From Constrictibacter sp. MBR-5 (GTDB lineage Bacteria > Pseudomonadota > Alphaproteobacteria > JAJUGE01), in contig NZ_JBEPTK010000004.1 of assembly GCF_040549485.1 (NCBI RefSeq), forward strand, positions 372,001 through 436,000: a stretch of 64,000 nucleotides of DNA. Reading direction: 5' to 3'. Every line of letters starts with the position of its first letter. Position 1 is the first letter of the stretch. The translations under genes and the position numbers were made by a program. Below are positions 34,252 through 42,320 of this stretch, piece by piece. The notes beneath the pieces are model-generated. The model ran no database searches and was not told the origin of the DNA. It saw only the letters and a program-made list of their open reading frames with translations.

Positions 34252-36291
34252 ATGCCCAGCGAGGCGGAGATGGCGGGTGAGTCCCGCGAACACACGGCGG
34301 CCGAGAACGACGCGAAGCCGGACAAGACGGCGGCGCCCGTCGTCACACGCTCCGGCTATGCGCTGCTTCCCGGCGAACTGCTGCCCGCGCTGGCGTCGCC
34401 GACGGCCCAGGCGTTCGCGGTCCGTCAGGATGGCGCATCCGAGGGACAGCTGTTCGCCTTGGTCTTCGAATCCCTGTTGCCCCGAATCAGGGTGCTCCGT
34501 TCGCTGGCGGTGAACCAGCCGCATGGGGTCCTGCGTGTCCTCGATTGCAGCGTGGTCGATTGGCCGCCGCTCGGTCGACGGGCGATCGTGGCTGTCTGTG
34601 AGGTGCCCGAAGGTGGTCGGGTTGCCCTCGGCGACGAGCGCCTTTCCGTCCAGGAGACGGTGCAACGCGTCATCTGGCCGGTTACTCGCGCCCTCCGCCA
34701 CCTCGCATCGCTGGGAATCGCGCACCGTTCGATCCGCGCGGACAATCTGTTCTGGGCGGACGCGCGTCGCAGTTCGGTGATCCTGGGCGAGTGCTTCTCG
34801 GCTCCGCCGGGATCCGACCAGTCGGTCGCGCACGAGACTCGGCCGAACGGTGCCGCCGATCCGATGGGGCGCGCCGAGGGCTCCGCGAGCGAAGACCTCT
34901 ATGCGTTGGGCATCACGGTCCTGGAGCTGACCTGCCGCGGATCCGCCTGGAAGGACGTTCCGGGCAAGGTGCTGACGCAGCGGAGGCTGGATTTCGGATC
35001 GGCGAGCGCGGTGCTGAGTGCCGAGGCCCCGCCGCCGGAGCTGATGCCGATGCTGCGCGGCCTCCTCAACGACGACGAGGAGCAGCGTTGGGGCCTGGAC
35101 GAGATAGAAACCTGGTTGCGCCAGGAGCGCATACCGCATCATGCCGCCGCCGGTGCCGGCACACAGGGAAAAAGCCTGCGCGTCGGGCAGGAGCATTATC
35201 GCACCCGACCGTCGGCGGCGGCGGCGATCGTCGGGAACCCCCGCGCCGGCTTGGCCATCGTACGCTCCGGCGCGCTTGCCGACTGGCTGCGCAACGGCCT
35301 GCGCGACGCCGGCGCTGCCCAAGCCGTCGATACCCTCGTGCGATCCGCGCAGCGCTTCGCCGCGACGGGCCCCGACAGTGATGCGATCATGGCGGCGCGC
35401 GTCGCCAAGGTGATCGATCCAGACGGCCCTCTGCGCTATGGCAGTGTCACGGTCATGCCGGACGGGTTCGGCACGTTCCTGGCGTCGATCCTCATCGACG
35501 ACCGGAACCGCACGGATCTGATCGGGATCATTCGGTCCGGCCTGCTCTCCGACGCCTACGGTGTGGCATGGGCATCCGCCGGCAGCAGCCGGGGCGACGC
35601 CCTTCAATTCGCGACACAGGCCGGCTTCGGTGCGGGGCTGGAGCGCTGCGCCTACGAACTGGTTCCCGACCTTCCCTGTCTCTCGCCAGCGATGCGGTCG
35701 GCCTACGTCCTCGACCTACCGATGTTCCTGCGTCAGCTGGAGCATCTCGCGCGAACAGCCGATTTCCGAAACTCGCCGCTCGATGCGCACGGCGCCGCAT
35801 TCATCGCGCACCGCATGTCGCTCGGCCGGCAGCGGATCGCCAATCTCGGCAGCCGGCAGCCTCTCGCCGGGGAACGCGCCGTTCTCGAACTGCGCCTGCT
35901 CGCCGCCGCACAGATCATGGCCGGCCGGGAGCCGCTTCCTCTGCTCTCGAACTGGATGGCGGCCCGCATCGCGCCCCTGCCGGCCCGTCTGCACAATCGC
36001 GCGCTTCGCAAGCAGATCGCGGGACGCCTGGCAGCCGCGCGCGAGTCTGGACAGTTGATCGAGCTCTTAGCCCCGCTCGACGCCCAGAGCACCTGGGACG
36101 AAGACAGGCAGGGCTTCGACCGCGCGCGGCATCTGTTCGCCGCTGCAGGCGCCGAGATGGCGCGGCTCCGCGCCGAGGCCGACGTGATGGAACGCCGGGC
36201 CGCCAACCGGGGCCGCGAGATCGCCGTCGCAGTATCGAGCTTCGCCGGCTTCTCCGTCGTCGTGCTCGTACTCGCACTCCAGGCGCTTTAG
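34252..36291 (+). CDS. Membrane-anchored pseudokinase (protein-kinase-fold, catalytically inactive)
   Basis: About 679 residues. Residues about 35-300 have a protein-kinase fold: a five-strand N-lobe, a catalytic-loop equivalent GIAHRSIRADNLFW (158-165), a DFG-equivalent, SEDLYALGITVLEL matching subdomain IX, and DDEEQRWGLDEI matching subdomain XI. Key residues are lost: HRD is HRS (160), DFG is GEC (179-181), and the N-lobe VAIK Lys is not found. About 330-640 is an unrecognised mainly helical region, and the C-terminus (about 656-677) is one hydrophobic helix, a tail anchor with the bulk in the cytoplasm. The start is uncertain: an ATG at 34168 is possible, but the first 84 bases hold codons rare in this genome and lack a ribosome-binding site; ATG 34270 is another option. 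The partner gene follows after two bases. Confidence 0.78.
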   Translation: MPSEAEMAGESREHTAAENDAKPDKTAAPVVTRSGYALLPGELLPALASPTAQAFAVRQDGASEGQLFALVFESLLPRIRVLRSLAVNQPHGVLRVLDCSVVDWPPLGRRAIVAVCEVPEGGRVALGDERLSVQETVQRVIWPVTRALRHLASLGIAHRSIRADNLFWADARRSSVILGECFSAPPGSDQSVAHETRPNGAADPMGRAEGSASEDLYALGITVLELTCRGSAWKDVPGKVLTQRRLDFGSASAVLSAEAPPPELMPMLRGLLNDDEEQRWGLDEIETWLRQERIPHHAAAGAGTQGKSLRVGQEHYRTRPSAAAAIVGNPRAGLAIVRSGALADWLRNGLRDAGAAQAVDTLVRSAQRFAATGPDSDAIMAARVAKVIDPDGPLRYGSVTVMPDGFGTFLASILIDDRNRTDLIGIIRSGLLSDAYGVAWASAGSSRGDALQFATQAGFGAGLERCAYELVPDLPCLSPAMRSAYVLDLPMFLRQLEHLARTADFRNSPLDAHGAAFIAHRMSLGRQRIANLGSRQPLAGERAVLELRLLAAAQIMAGREPLPLLSNWMAARIAPLPARLHNRALRKQIAGRLAAARESGQLIELLAPLDAQSTWDEDRQGFDRARHLFAAAGAEMARLRAEADVMERRAANRGREIAVAVSSFAGFSVVVLVLALQAL

Positions 36292-36293
36292 GC

Positions 36294-36884
36294 ATGGCCG
36301 CTTCAGCTCCCAGGACCTCGCCGGCGTCCCGGCGCACACCGGCCCAACGACCGGCCGTGCAGCGCGCGGCCCTACCGCGTGGGGCGGCTTCACGCCCCCC
36401 GGCGGGAGGCTACCGCGGTCGCCTGAAGACCGCGGGCATGACGGTGCTGGCGGGGGGCTTCCTGCTTCTCACCGTTCTCATGCCGCCGGCGGCGCTTCTC
36501 ATCTTCATCGGCGTCATGCCGACGATCCTCGCGTGGATCGCCGAAGCACCCGAGCGCCGCGGCATTGCGACGGCGGTTGGGGCGCTCAACCTCGCGGGGG
36601 TCGGACTTGCCGTCTACTTCTTCACCCTTGGCGGCGCCGAAACCGCGCGCCTGCCCCGCTATCTGTCCCAGCCGTCGGTATGGGTGGGGATGTATGGCTC
36701 GGCGGCCATCGGCTGGGGACTGTTCCTGACGATCCCGCCCGTCATCCAGGCCGCCGACCGGTTTCGGCGCCGCCAACGCGTGGCGGAATTGCGGCGCTTC
36801 CGTCGCAAGCTGACGGACGAGTGGGGACACGAGATTTCCGGCCCGCGCCATGTGTCGCCCGAGACTTCCGACACGGTACTCTAA
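36294..36884 (+). CDS. Small multi-spanning membrane protein, partner of the pseudokinase
   Basis: 196 residues of no family I recognise. About 45 N-terminal residues are disordered, rich in Arg, Pro and Ala. Then come hydrophobic stretches that form three or four membrane segments (around AGGFLLLTVLMPPAALLIF, GIATAVGALNLAGVGLAVYF and WVGMYGSAAIGWGLFLTI), and a basic C-terminal tail of about 45 residues (RFRRRQRVAELRRFRRKL). The ATG lies two bases after the pseudokinase stop codon, so the two are almost surely co-translated and may act together at the inner membrane. The stop codon overlaps the convergent rpoH stop. Confidence 0.75.
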   Translation: MAASAPRTSPASRRTPAQRPAVQRAALPRGAASRPPAGGYRGRLKTAGMTVLAGGFLLLTVLMPPAALLIFIGVMPTILAWIAEAPERRGIATAVGALNLAGVGLAVYFFTLGGAETARLPRYLSQPSVWVGMYGSAAIGWGLFLTIPPVIQAADRFRRRQRVAELRRFRRKLTDEWGHEISGPRHVSPETSDTVL

Positions 36885-37804
36885 GCGGTCTTCCCCGGCC
36901 GCGCGGCGACGGCGTCCATCTTCTCCCGCAATGCCGCGTTCTTGATCGCCTTCTGCAGCTTCTCGAAGGCCCGGACCTCGATCTGGCGGACGCGTTCGCG
37001 GGAGATGCCGTAATGCTGGCTCAGATCCTCCAGCGTCGACGGCGAATCCTTCAGCCTGCGCTCGTTCAGGATGAAGCGCTCGCGCTCGTTGAGCTGCTCC
37101 ATCGCACCTTTCAGCATCTCGCGCCGGCGCGACAGTTCCTGGCTCTCCCCCAGCCGCGTCTCCTGGCTCTCGCTCTCGTCGACGAGCCAGTCCTGCCACT
37201 CGCCCTCGCTGTCGGCGCGCAACGGTGCGTTCAGCGAATGGTCCGGACTCGACATGCGTCGGTTCATCTGGACGACGTCGTCCTCCGGCACGCTCAGTGT
37301 CTCGGAGATCTTGCGGACGTTCTCCGGCGTGAGGTCGCCTTCCTCCACCGCCTTGAGCTGTCCCTTGAGCTTCCGCAGGTTGAAGAAGAGCTTCTTCTGC
37401 GCCGCGGTGGTACCCATCTTCACCAGCGACCACGAATGCAGGATGTATTCCTGGATGGCGGCGCGGATCCACCACATCGCATAGGTGGCGAGACGGAAGC
37501 CGCGCTCGGGTTCGAAGCGCTTCACCGCCTGCATCATCCCGACATTGCCCTCGGAGATCAGTTCCGAGAGCGGCAGGCCGTAACCGCGGTAGCCCATCGC
37601 GATCTTCGCGACGAGTCGCAGATGGCTGGTCACGAGCCGATGGGCGGCCTCGCTGTCGCCGTGCTCGCGCCAGCGCTTGGCCAGCATGTACTCCTCCTCC
37701 GGCTCCAGCATCGGAAACTTCCGGATTTCCTGGAGGTAGCGCGAGAGGTTGCCTTCGCTTCCGACGGCGGGAAGGTTGGCGGGAACGGGCGAAGTGTTGG
37801 CCAT
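36881..37804 (-). CDS. rpoH: RNA polymerase sigma-32 factor (heat shock)
   Basis: Heat-shock sigma factor, 307 residues from the ATG at 37804. Region 2 contains SEGNVGMMQAVKRFEPERGFRL and YAMWWIRAAIQEYI; the RpoH box, which sets it apart from other group-3 sigmas, reads AQKKLFFNLRKLKG. Region 4 ends with SRERVRQIEVRAFEKLQ. Alphaproteobacteria often have two rpoH genes, and this may be one of them. The 108-base gap to rluD should hold its promoter, but I cannot assign hexamers safely. Its stop codon overlaps that of the convergent membrane protein gene. Confidence 0.94.
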   Translation of the reverse strand: MANTSPVPANLPAVGSEGNLSRYLQEIRKFPMLEPEEEYMLAKRWREHGDSEAAHRLVTSHLRLVAKIAMGYRGYGLPLSELISEGNVGMMQAVKRFEPERGFRLATYAMWWIRAAIQEYILHSWSLVKMGTTAAQKKLFFNLRKLKGQLKAVEEGDLTPENVRKISETLSVPEDDVVQMNRRMSSPDHSLNAPLRADSEGEWQDWLVDESESQETRLGESQELSRRREMLKGAMEQLNERERFILNERRLKDSPSTLEDLSQHYGISRERVRQIEVRAFEKLQKAIKNAALREKMDAVAARPGKTA

Positions 37805-37912
37805 GGCACGATTCCGATCGACGGACGGGCGGCGGCTCCGGGCACGCCTCCGCATAGATGGCGTGTGCCCGAAAGAAACCCACGGAACGTTACTTTGTTT
37901 CCTCGCGCCGGC

Positions 37913-38869
37913 TCAATCCTCGGCGTCATCCGCCGCCAGCACCGCCAGCAACCCCGCCAGATCGGCCGGCACGGGCGACCGGAAGTCGAGCGGTTCCCCC
38001 GTGCGCGGATGGGCGAATCCGAGGGTCGCAGCATGCAGCGCCTGACGCGGGAAAGCACGGGCCGCGACGGCCCGCGGATCCTGGCCGCCCCGCCCGCCGC
38101 CCCCGTAGACGGGATCGCCGATCAGTGGGTGTCCACGGCTCGTGAGGTGTACGCGGATCTGGTGCGTCCGCCCCGTCTCGAGCCGGCATTCGATCTCGGC
38201 CGCCAGCCGCCCGAAGCTGCGCAACACCCTGTAGCGGGTGGCTGCGGGGCGGCCGCCGGTGCGCAGGACCGCCATCTTCTTGCGGTCGCGCGTGCTGCGA
38301 CCGATGTTTCCTTCGATCCGGCCGTTCGCTGGCTCGGGCAGGCCCCAGACCGCCGCCCGATAGACGCGCCGGACGGTCCGCGCAGCGAACTGCGCCGACA
38401 GCGCCGCATGCGCCAGGTCGTTCTTCGCCACCACAAGCAGGCCGCTCGTGTCCTTGTCGAGGCGATGGACGATGCCCGGGCGGCGCACGCCGCCGATACC
38501 GGAGAGGCTCTCGCCGCACCGCGCGATGAGGGCGTTCACCAGCGTTTCATCGCGGCTCCCGGGCGCGGGGTGGACCACCATGCCCGCAGGCTTGTCGATG
38601 ACGATCAGGTCGTCGTCCTCGAAGACGACATCGAGGGGAATGTCCTGTCCCTGCGGATCGGCGGGCTCGGGCGGCGGGATCGTCACCACGAACCGCTCGC
38701 CCGCCCGGACACGGCGGCTGGGATCCGTCTCGATACCGGCTTCGCCCTGGACCGAACCGCTCCGCAGGAGGACCTGGAGGCGACTTCGCGACAGTCCGGG
38801 CATCGCCTCGACCAGCGCCCGGTCCAGTCGTTCGGCCGCGGAGCCCACCGTCACCTCCGCCGTCGTCAT
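37913..38869 (-). CDS. rluD: RluD-type 23S rRNA pseudouridine synthase
   Basis: 318 residues from the ATG at 38869, with GGAGACGAG upstream. An S4 RNA-binding domain (about 8-65) is followed by the RluA/RluD catalytic domain with the signature GIVHRLDKDTSGLLVVAK, which holds the catalytic Asp, and RTHQIRVHL. RluD modifies U1911/1915/1917 of 23S rRNA in E. coli helix 69; the exact target here is inferred. rluD followed by rpoH is a conserved pair in alphaproteobacteria. Confidence 0.92.
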   Translation of the reverse strand: MTTAEVTVGSAAERLDRALVEAMPGLSRSRLQVLLRSGSVQGEAGIETDPSRRVRAGERFVVTIPPPEPADPQGQDIPLDVVFEDDDLIVIDKPAGMVVHPAPGSRDETLVNALIARCGESLSGIGGVRRPGIVHRLDKDTSGLLVVAKNDLAHAALSAQFAARTVRRVYRAAVWGLPEPANGRIEGNIGRSTRDRKKMAVLRTGGRPAATRYRVLRSFGRLAAEIECRLETGRTHQIRVHLTSRGHPLIGDPVYGGGGRGGQDPRAVAARAFPRQALHAATLGFAHPRTGEPLDFRSPVPADLAGLLAVLAADDAED

Positions 38870-38969
38870 CGTCTCGTCTCCGTCCCCGGTCCCATGCGGT
38901 GAGGATACATGGTAGTTGATCGTCTCGATTGATCGTCCGGATGCGGATCGCCAGCCATAGGATGACGGC

Positions 38970-39260
38970 GTGCGTGCACTGAAGGTTCTCGTGGTGGTGA
39001 TGGGTTTGCTGATCGTGGTCGGCGTCATCACGCTCGCGATGGTTATCGCGCAGAGGCTGGGCGGCGCGACGACCGCCCGCATCAGCGAGCGAACCCTGAC
39101 GCTGCCCGCCGGCGGACGCATAATCGGCGCGACCCCGGGCGACGGCATGCTCGCGGTCACCGTCGAAATGCCCGACGGAACCACGCGAATCGAACTCTTC
39201 GACTTATCCTCGGGAAAATCTGCGGGTGCGATTGCAATTGCCCCTGCAGCCCCCAGATAG
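38970..39260 (+). CDS. Small single-pass membrane protein (DUF6476-like)
   Basis: 96 residues from a GTG at 38970 with TAGGATGA upstream. One N-terminal hydrophobic helix (about 5-27: VLVVVMGLLIVVGVITLAM) is followed by a short, probably periplasmic, beta-rich tail (GGRIIGATPGDGMLAVTVEM). I recall similar small proteins beside rluD in other alphaproteobacteria, grouped as DUF6476, but cannot confirm this. Function unknown. It is divergent from rluD with about 100 bases between the starts. Confidence 0.7.
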   Translation: MRALKVLVVVMGLLIVVGVITLAMVIAQRLGGATTARISERTLTLPAGGRIIGATPGDGMLAVTVEMPDGTTRIELFDLSSGKSAGAIAIAPAAPR

Positions 39261-39365
39261 GCGACCGCTGCCCACAAAGCAGCCGGCAAGCAGCAGCAAA
39301 ATCGTCCGGCCGTCGGCGAAAGCTTGATCGTCACGGACGTTTCTGCCAATGTGCGCGCCGCTTAT

Positions 39366-39441
39366 GGCCCCGTCGTCTAGCGGTCCAGGACACCGGCCTC
39401 TCACGTCGGTAACACGGGTTCGAGTCCCGTCGGGGTCACCA
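39366..39441 (+). tRNA. tRNA-Glu (anticodon CTC)
   Basis: A 76-base cloverleaf. The acceptor arm GGCCCCG pairs with CGGGGTC (one G-U pair); the D arm follows TCGTCTAGCGG. The anticodon stem CCGGC/GTCGG encloses the loop CTCTCAC with anticodon CTC at 39400-39402. The T arm is ACGGG/CCCGT around TTCGAGT. A CCA end is encoded. It reads GAG codons and fits tRNA-Glu identity elements; gltX for its charging is also in this window. Confidence 0.95.
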
Positions 39442-39545
39442 AGCATTTCGCATCGCCTGCGCATCGGAGATGGTCGCGCGTCCGCATCGCGGACCCAGTC
39501 GCGGCGGCGGATGCCGGCGACGGCACCAACGATCAGCAGGATGCG

Positions 39546-40259
39546 ATGACCGATCCCCGAACCGTCGAGCCGTTCGCGGCGACCGAGGCCGATGTCGTGG
39601 CCCTCGAACGCCTGATGACCGCGCGCCACAGCTGCCGCGCGTTCCTGCCCCAGCCGGTGCCGCGCGAGACGATCACGCGCATCATGGAAATCGCCCAGCG
39701 CACCGCCTCGTGGCGGAACGGTCAGCCGTGGCAGGTGGTGATCACCAGCGGCGAGGGGACCGAGCGCTTTCGCGAGGCGATGTACGCGCACGCCGCCAGC
39801 GATGCGCCAGACCAGTCCGACCTGCCGCGCCCGCGCGAGTATCGCGGCGTCTATGCGACGCGGCGCAAGGAGAGCGGCCTCGCCCTCTACCGCCAGCTCG
39901 GTATCATGAAGGGCGACCGCGAGGGCTCCGATCGGCAGGCGATGGAGAATTTCCGGCTGTTCGGCGCGCCGCACGTCGCCATCGTCACCACGGATGCGTT
40001 GCTGGACGTCTACGGCGCCGTCGACTGCGGCGGCTATGTCGCGAGCTTCATGCTGGCCGCGCAGGCCATGGGCGTTGGGACGATCGCACAGGGTTCGCTC
40101 GCCCGCTTCTCGCCGTTCGTGCGCGCCCATTTCGGCATTCCCGACGACCGGCTGATGGTTTGCGGCATCTCCTTCGGCTTTCCCGACACCAGCCATCCGG
40201 TCAACGGCTACCGCACCACGCGCGCCGCCGTCGACGAGGTCGTGACCTGGGTCGACTGA
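39546..40259 (+). CDS. Nitroreductase-family FMN-dependent oxidoreductase
   Basis: 237 residues of the nitroreductase fold, FMN-dependent homodimers that reduce nitroaromatics, quinones or related electrophiles with NAD(P)H. The N-terminal RHSCRAFLPQPVPRETI corresponds to the FMN-phosphate-binding RRSxRxF motif, WRNGQPWQVVI is the second flavin region, and GVGTIAQGSLARFSPFVR with GISFGFPD is the C-terminal part. The true substrate is unknown. It stands alone on this strand after the tRNA. Confidence 0.87.
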   Translation: MTDPRTVEPFAATEADVVALERLMTARHSCRAFLPQPVPRETITRIMEIAQRTASWRNGQPWQVVITSGEGTERFREAMYAHAASDAPDQSDLPRPREYRGVYATRRKESGLALYRQLGIMKGDREGSDRQAMENFRLFGAPHVAIVTTDALLDVYGAVDCGGYVASFMLAAQAMGVGTIAQGSLARFSPFVRAHFGIPDDRLMVCGISFGFPDTSHPVNGYRTTRAAVDEVVTWVD

Positions 40260-40352
40260 CGCCCTGCGCGGGCGACGCGAACCCGGAGCCCGCTGGGGCG
40301 TTTGTCTGACGGTGTCGCGATGGACGGCGCCGCTGCGCCGGCGGGGTAACCG

Positions 40353-40538
40353 ATGCACGACCAGATCGAGGACCGTAAGCGGGCCCGAATGACGGAGCGC
40401 CATGTCGACGCCGACAGCGCCGAGGCCGCCATCGAGCGGGAAGAGGAACTGCAGCCGCCGGAACGCCGGTTCATGACCGCGGCCTTCGTCCTCGCCATCG
40501 TCGTGGGCATCACCGTCGCGGTCTGGCTACTGGGCTGA
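40353..40538 (+). CDS. Small single-pass membrane protein
   Basis: 61 residues: a charged, mostly acidic N-terminal part (about 1-40) and one C-terminal membrane helix (about 42-60: TAAFVLAIVVGITVAVWLL). A GGCGGGG stretch precedes the ATG. A perfect hairpin terminator follows within five bases of the stop, which supports a real expressed gene. I recognise no family; tail-anchored proteins of this kind are common and often uncharacterised. Confidence 0.6.
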   Translation: MHDQIEDRKRARMTERHVDADSAEAAIEREEELQPPERRFMTAAFVLAIVVGITVAVWLLG

Positions 40539-40542
40539 AACC

Positions 40543-40566
40543 TCCGGCCGCGTCGCTGCGGCCGGA
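40543..40566. terminator. Hairpin terminator between convergent genes
   Basis: A perfect nine-base-pair stem TCCGGCCGC/GCGGCCGGA around a six-base loop (GTCGCT). It lies four bases after the stop of the small membrane protein and 12 bases beyond the stop of the convergent NIPSNAP gene. There is no clear T-run on either side. Confidence 0.6.
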
Positions 40567-40578
40567 TGGCCTCTCGGT

Positions 40579-40905
40579 CTACTTCACCGACGAGAAAGCG
40601 GTCGGCTGCAGGAACTGGTTGCTGACCTTGGCGACGATGGCGCCGTCGGCTTCAGTCTCGGCCCGCTTCTTCAGCCACTCCGGATCGGCCGCGAAGGCGT
40701 TCCACTTCGTCTCGCGATCCGCCAGCGAATCCCACGCCAGCAGATAATAGAGGGTCTGGTTCGATTCGCCGACCAGCACCGTCCAGAAGCCGGCCTGTCT
40801 GATGCCGTGCCGCTCCCAGATCTTCAGCGTGATCGTCTCGAAACGCTTCAGCAGGGCCGGCAGCCGGCCGGGGACGCACTCGTAGACCCGCAATTCGTAG
40901 ATCAT
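40579..40905 (-). CDS. NIPSNAP-family protein
   Basis: 108 residues of the NIPSNAP ferredoxin-like (dimeric alpha-beta barrel) fold, opening MIYELRVYECVPGRLPALLK and containing FWTVLVGESNQTLYYLLAWDSL, both typical. Family members often accompany degradation genes and their biochemical role is unclear. The ATG at 40905 has GGGAGGAAGG upstream. It lies 61 bases after the SDR gene and is probably in the same transcript. Confidence 0.85.
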   Translation of the reverse strand: MIYELRVYECVPGRLPALLKRFETITLKIWERHGIRQAGFWTVLVGESNQTLYYLLAWDSLADRETKWNAFAADPEWLKKRAETEADGAIVAKVSNQFLQPTAFSSVK

Positions 40906-40966
40906 CGGCCTTCCTCCCAAGGATGGGGAGCACCCCACGGCACCCCCTCTCTGTTGCCGTCGTCGA

Positions 40967-41887
40967 TCAGTCCATCGGCATCCCGGGGTGCATCTTCCGC
41001 GAGTCGCCGACATCCATGAAGGAGGTCGAGAGCGACGGCATCGCCACCTCGGCGATCAATTCCGGAGTCCAGCCGCCGTTGTGGTGGACCATGCGGATCG
41101 GCCGCGGCAGGCTGTAGAGCGACAGTTCGGCCGCCCGCTGGTGGAAGACTTGGCCGTTGACGTAGCCGGCCTGCTCCGACGCCAGGAACGTGCACAGCGG
41201 GGCGATAGCGTCGGCGCGGCTGCGGCGCAGACGCTCCTCGCGGATCGCGGCGGCCTGCGGATCCTTCGGCGTCGGTACCGAGCGGGTCATGCGCGTGTCG
41301 GCGGACGGCGCGATGACGTTGGCCGTGATGTTCTTCGAGCCGTTCTCCATCGCCAGGATCCGCGCGAGCGCCACGATGCCCATCTTCGCGGCGCCGTAGT
41401 TCGCCTGGCCGATGTTGCCGAGCAGGCCGGACGTCGACGACACCATGACGATGCGGCCGTATTCCTGATCGCGGAACAGGTTGATCGCCGCGCGGCACAC
41501 GTTGAAGTGTCCGGTCAGATGGACGTCGATGACGGCCTGCCAGTCGTCGGGCGACATCTTGTGGAACATGCGGTCGCGCAGGATGCCGGCCGGATTGAAC
41601 AGGATGTGGGCACCGCCGAGTTCGTCGCGGGCCTGCTCGACCATGCCGAGGCAGTCCTCGTAGCTGGTGACCGATCCGAAGTTCGCCACCGCCTCGCCGC
41701 CGGCCGCCTTGATCTGATCGACGATCTGCTGCGCCGGCGTGTTGTCGGCGCCCTCGCCTTCGCCGCTGACACCGGGATCGTTGACCAGCACCTTGGCGCC
41801 GTTCGCCGCCATCATCTTGGCGACCTCGGCGCCGACGCCGCGCCCGGCGCCCGTGCAGATCGCCACGCGACCGTCCAGCATGCCCAT
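40967..41887 (-). CDS. Short-chain dehydrogenase/reductase (3-hydroxyacyl-CoA dehydrogenase-like)
   Basis: 306 residues. The N-terminal dinucleotide motif TGAGRGVG (12-19) and the catalytic residues Ser150/151, Tyr164 and Lys168 (NYGAAK) are in place. The order of motifs and the VLVNDPGV and GILRDRMFHKM segments resemble the dehydrogenase domain of peroxisomal multifunctional enzyme type 2 and related acyl-CoA SDRs. The usual NNAG motif reads NPAG (Pro99), an unusual change in the fold-stabilising motif. The ATG at 41887 is preceded by TGAGGA; a longer frame starts 12 codons upstream. Probably acts on acyl-CoA or steroid-like alcohols; not proven. Confidence 0.85.
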   Translation of the reverse strand: MGMLDGRVAICTGAGRGVGAEVAKMMAANGAKVLVNDPGVSGEGEGADNTPAQQIVDQIKAAGGEAVANFGSVTSYEDCLGMVEQARDELGGAHILFNPAGILRDRMFHKMSPDDWQAVIDVHLTGHFNVCRAAINLFRDQEYGRIVMVSSTSGLLGNIGQANYGAAKMGIVALARILAMENGSKNITANVIAPSADTRMTRSVPTPKDPQAAAIREERLRRSRADAIAPLCTFLASEQAGYVNGQVFHQRAAELSLYSLPRPIRMVHHNGGWTPELIAEVAMPSLSTSFMDVGDSRKMHPGMPMD

Positions 41888-42320
41888 GTCTCGAGTCCTC
41901 ACTTGGTTCGTTGGTACGGACATACTGTCCGGGACCGGCGCGCCGCTGTCAAAGGGGCGCCGGCGGAACCCGTAAGCGAGACAGGGAGGTGCAACGACGG
42001 CGCTAGCTGACTAAAGCGCCGCCGTCTTCACTGGACGCGGGCGCAACGTCCGCGTCTTGAGCGGCAAGGCAGGTGATTTCCGGGGTCGTCCAGGTTTTCA
42101 ACGAGGCGTCGCCGGGCCGTTCCGATTCGGCGGCAGGCGGCTCTCTCCCGATCATTGCTGGTGCCTCGCGTAGAAGGTGGTAGCCCCCCGACGCTATTCA
42201 GCTAGGACCGCAAAGGCAATCCAGGTTCCTGACGAGGTTGGAAGGTTTCAGCCACAGCGTGGCGGATGCTCGGGTAATGGGCTAGCTTCCCGGGAACGCC
42301 CGAAGAGGACGAGCGCGAGC
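41888..42320. other. Long intergenic region with two hairpins
   Basis: 433 bases between divergent genes. It holds two hairpins in a row: GACGG-CGC with GCG-CCGCCGTC (41996-42026, imperfect, one bulge) and GACGCGG/CCGCGTC (42034-42056, nine-base loop). An in-frame extension of the MFS gene from 42177 is open but has no transporter character, so I treat it as untranslated. Promoters for both neighbours should be here; no clear hexamers or tRNA seen. Confidence 0.45.

Noticed and set aside
39366-39441. tRNA-Glu gene as an integration site for a genomic island covering 39546-55709
   Set aside because: No integrase, no direct repeat of the tRNA 3' end was noticed downstream, and codon use in the region looks like the rest of the window.
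42177-42320. N-terminal extension of the MFS transporter by 48 residues
   Set aside because: The added residues are Arg/Gly-rich without membrane or signal character, and a better-placed purine-rich site precedes the ATG at 42321.
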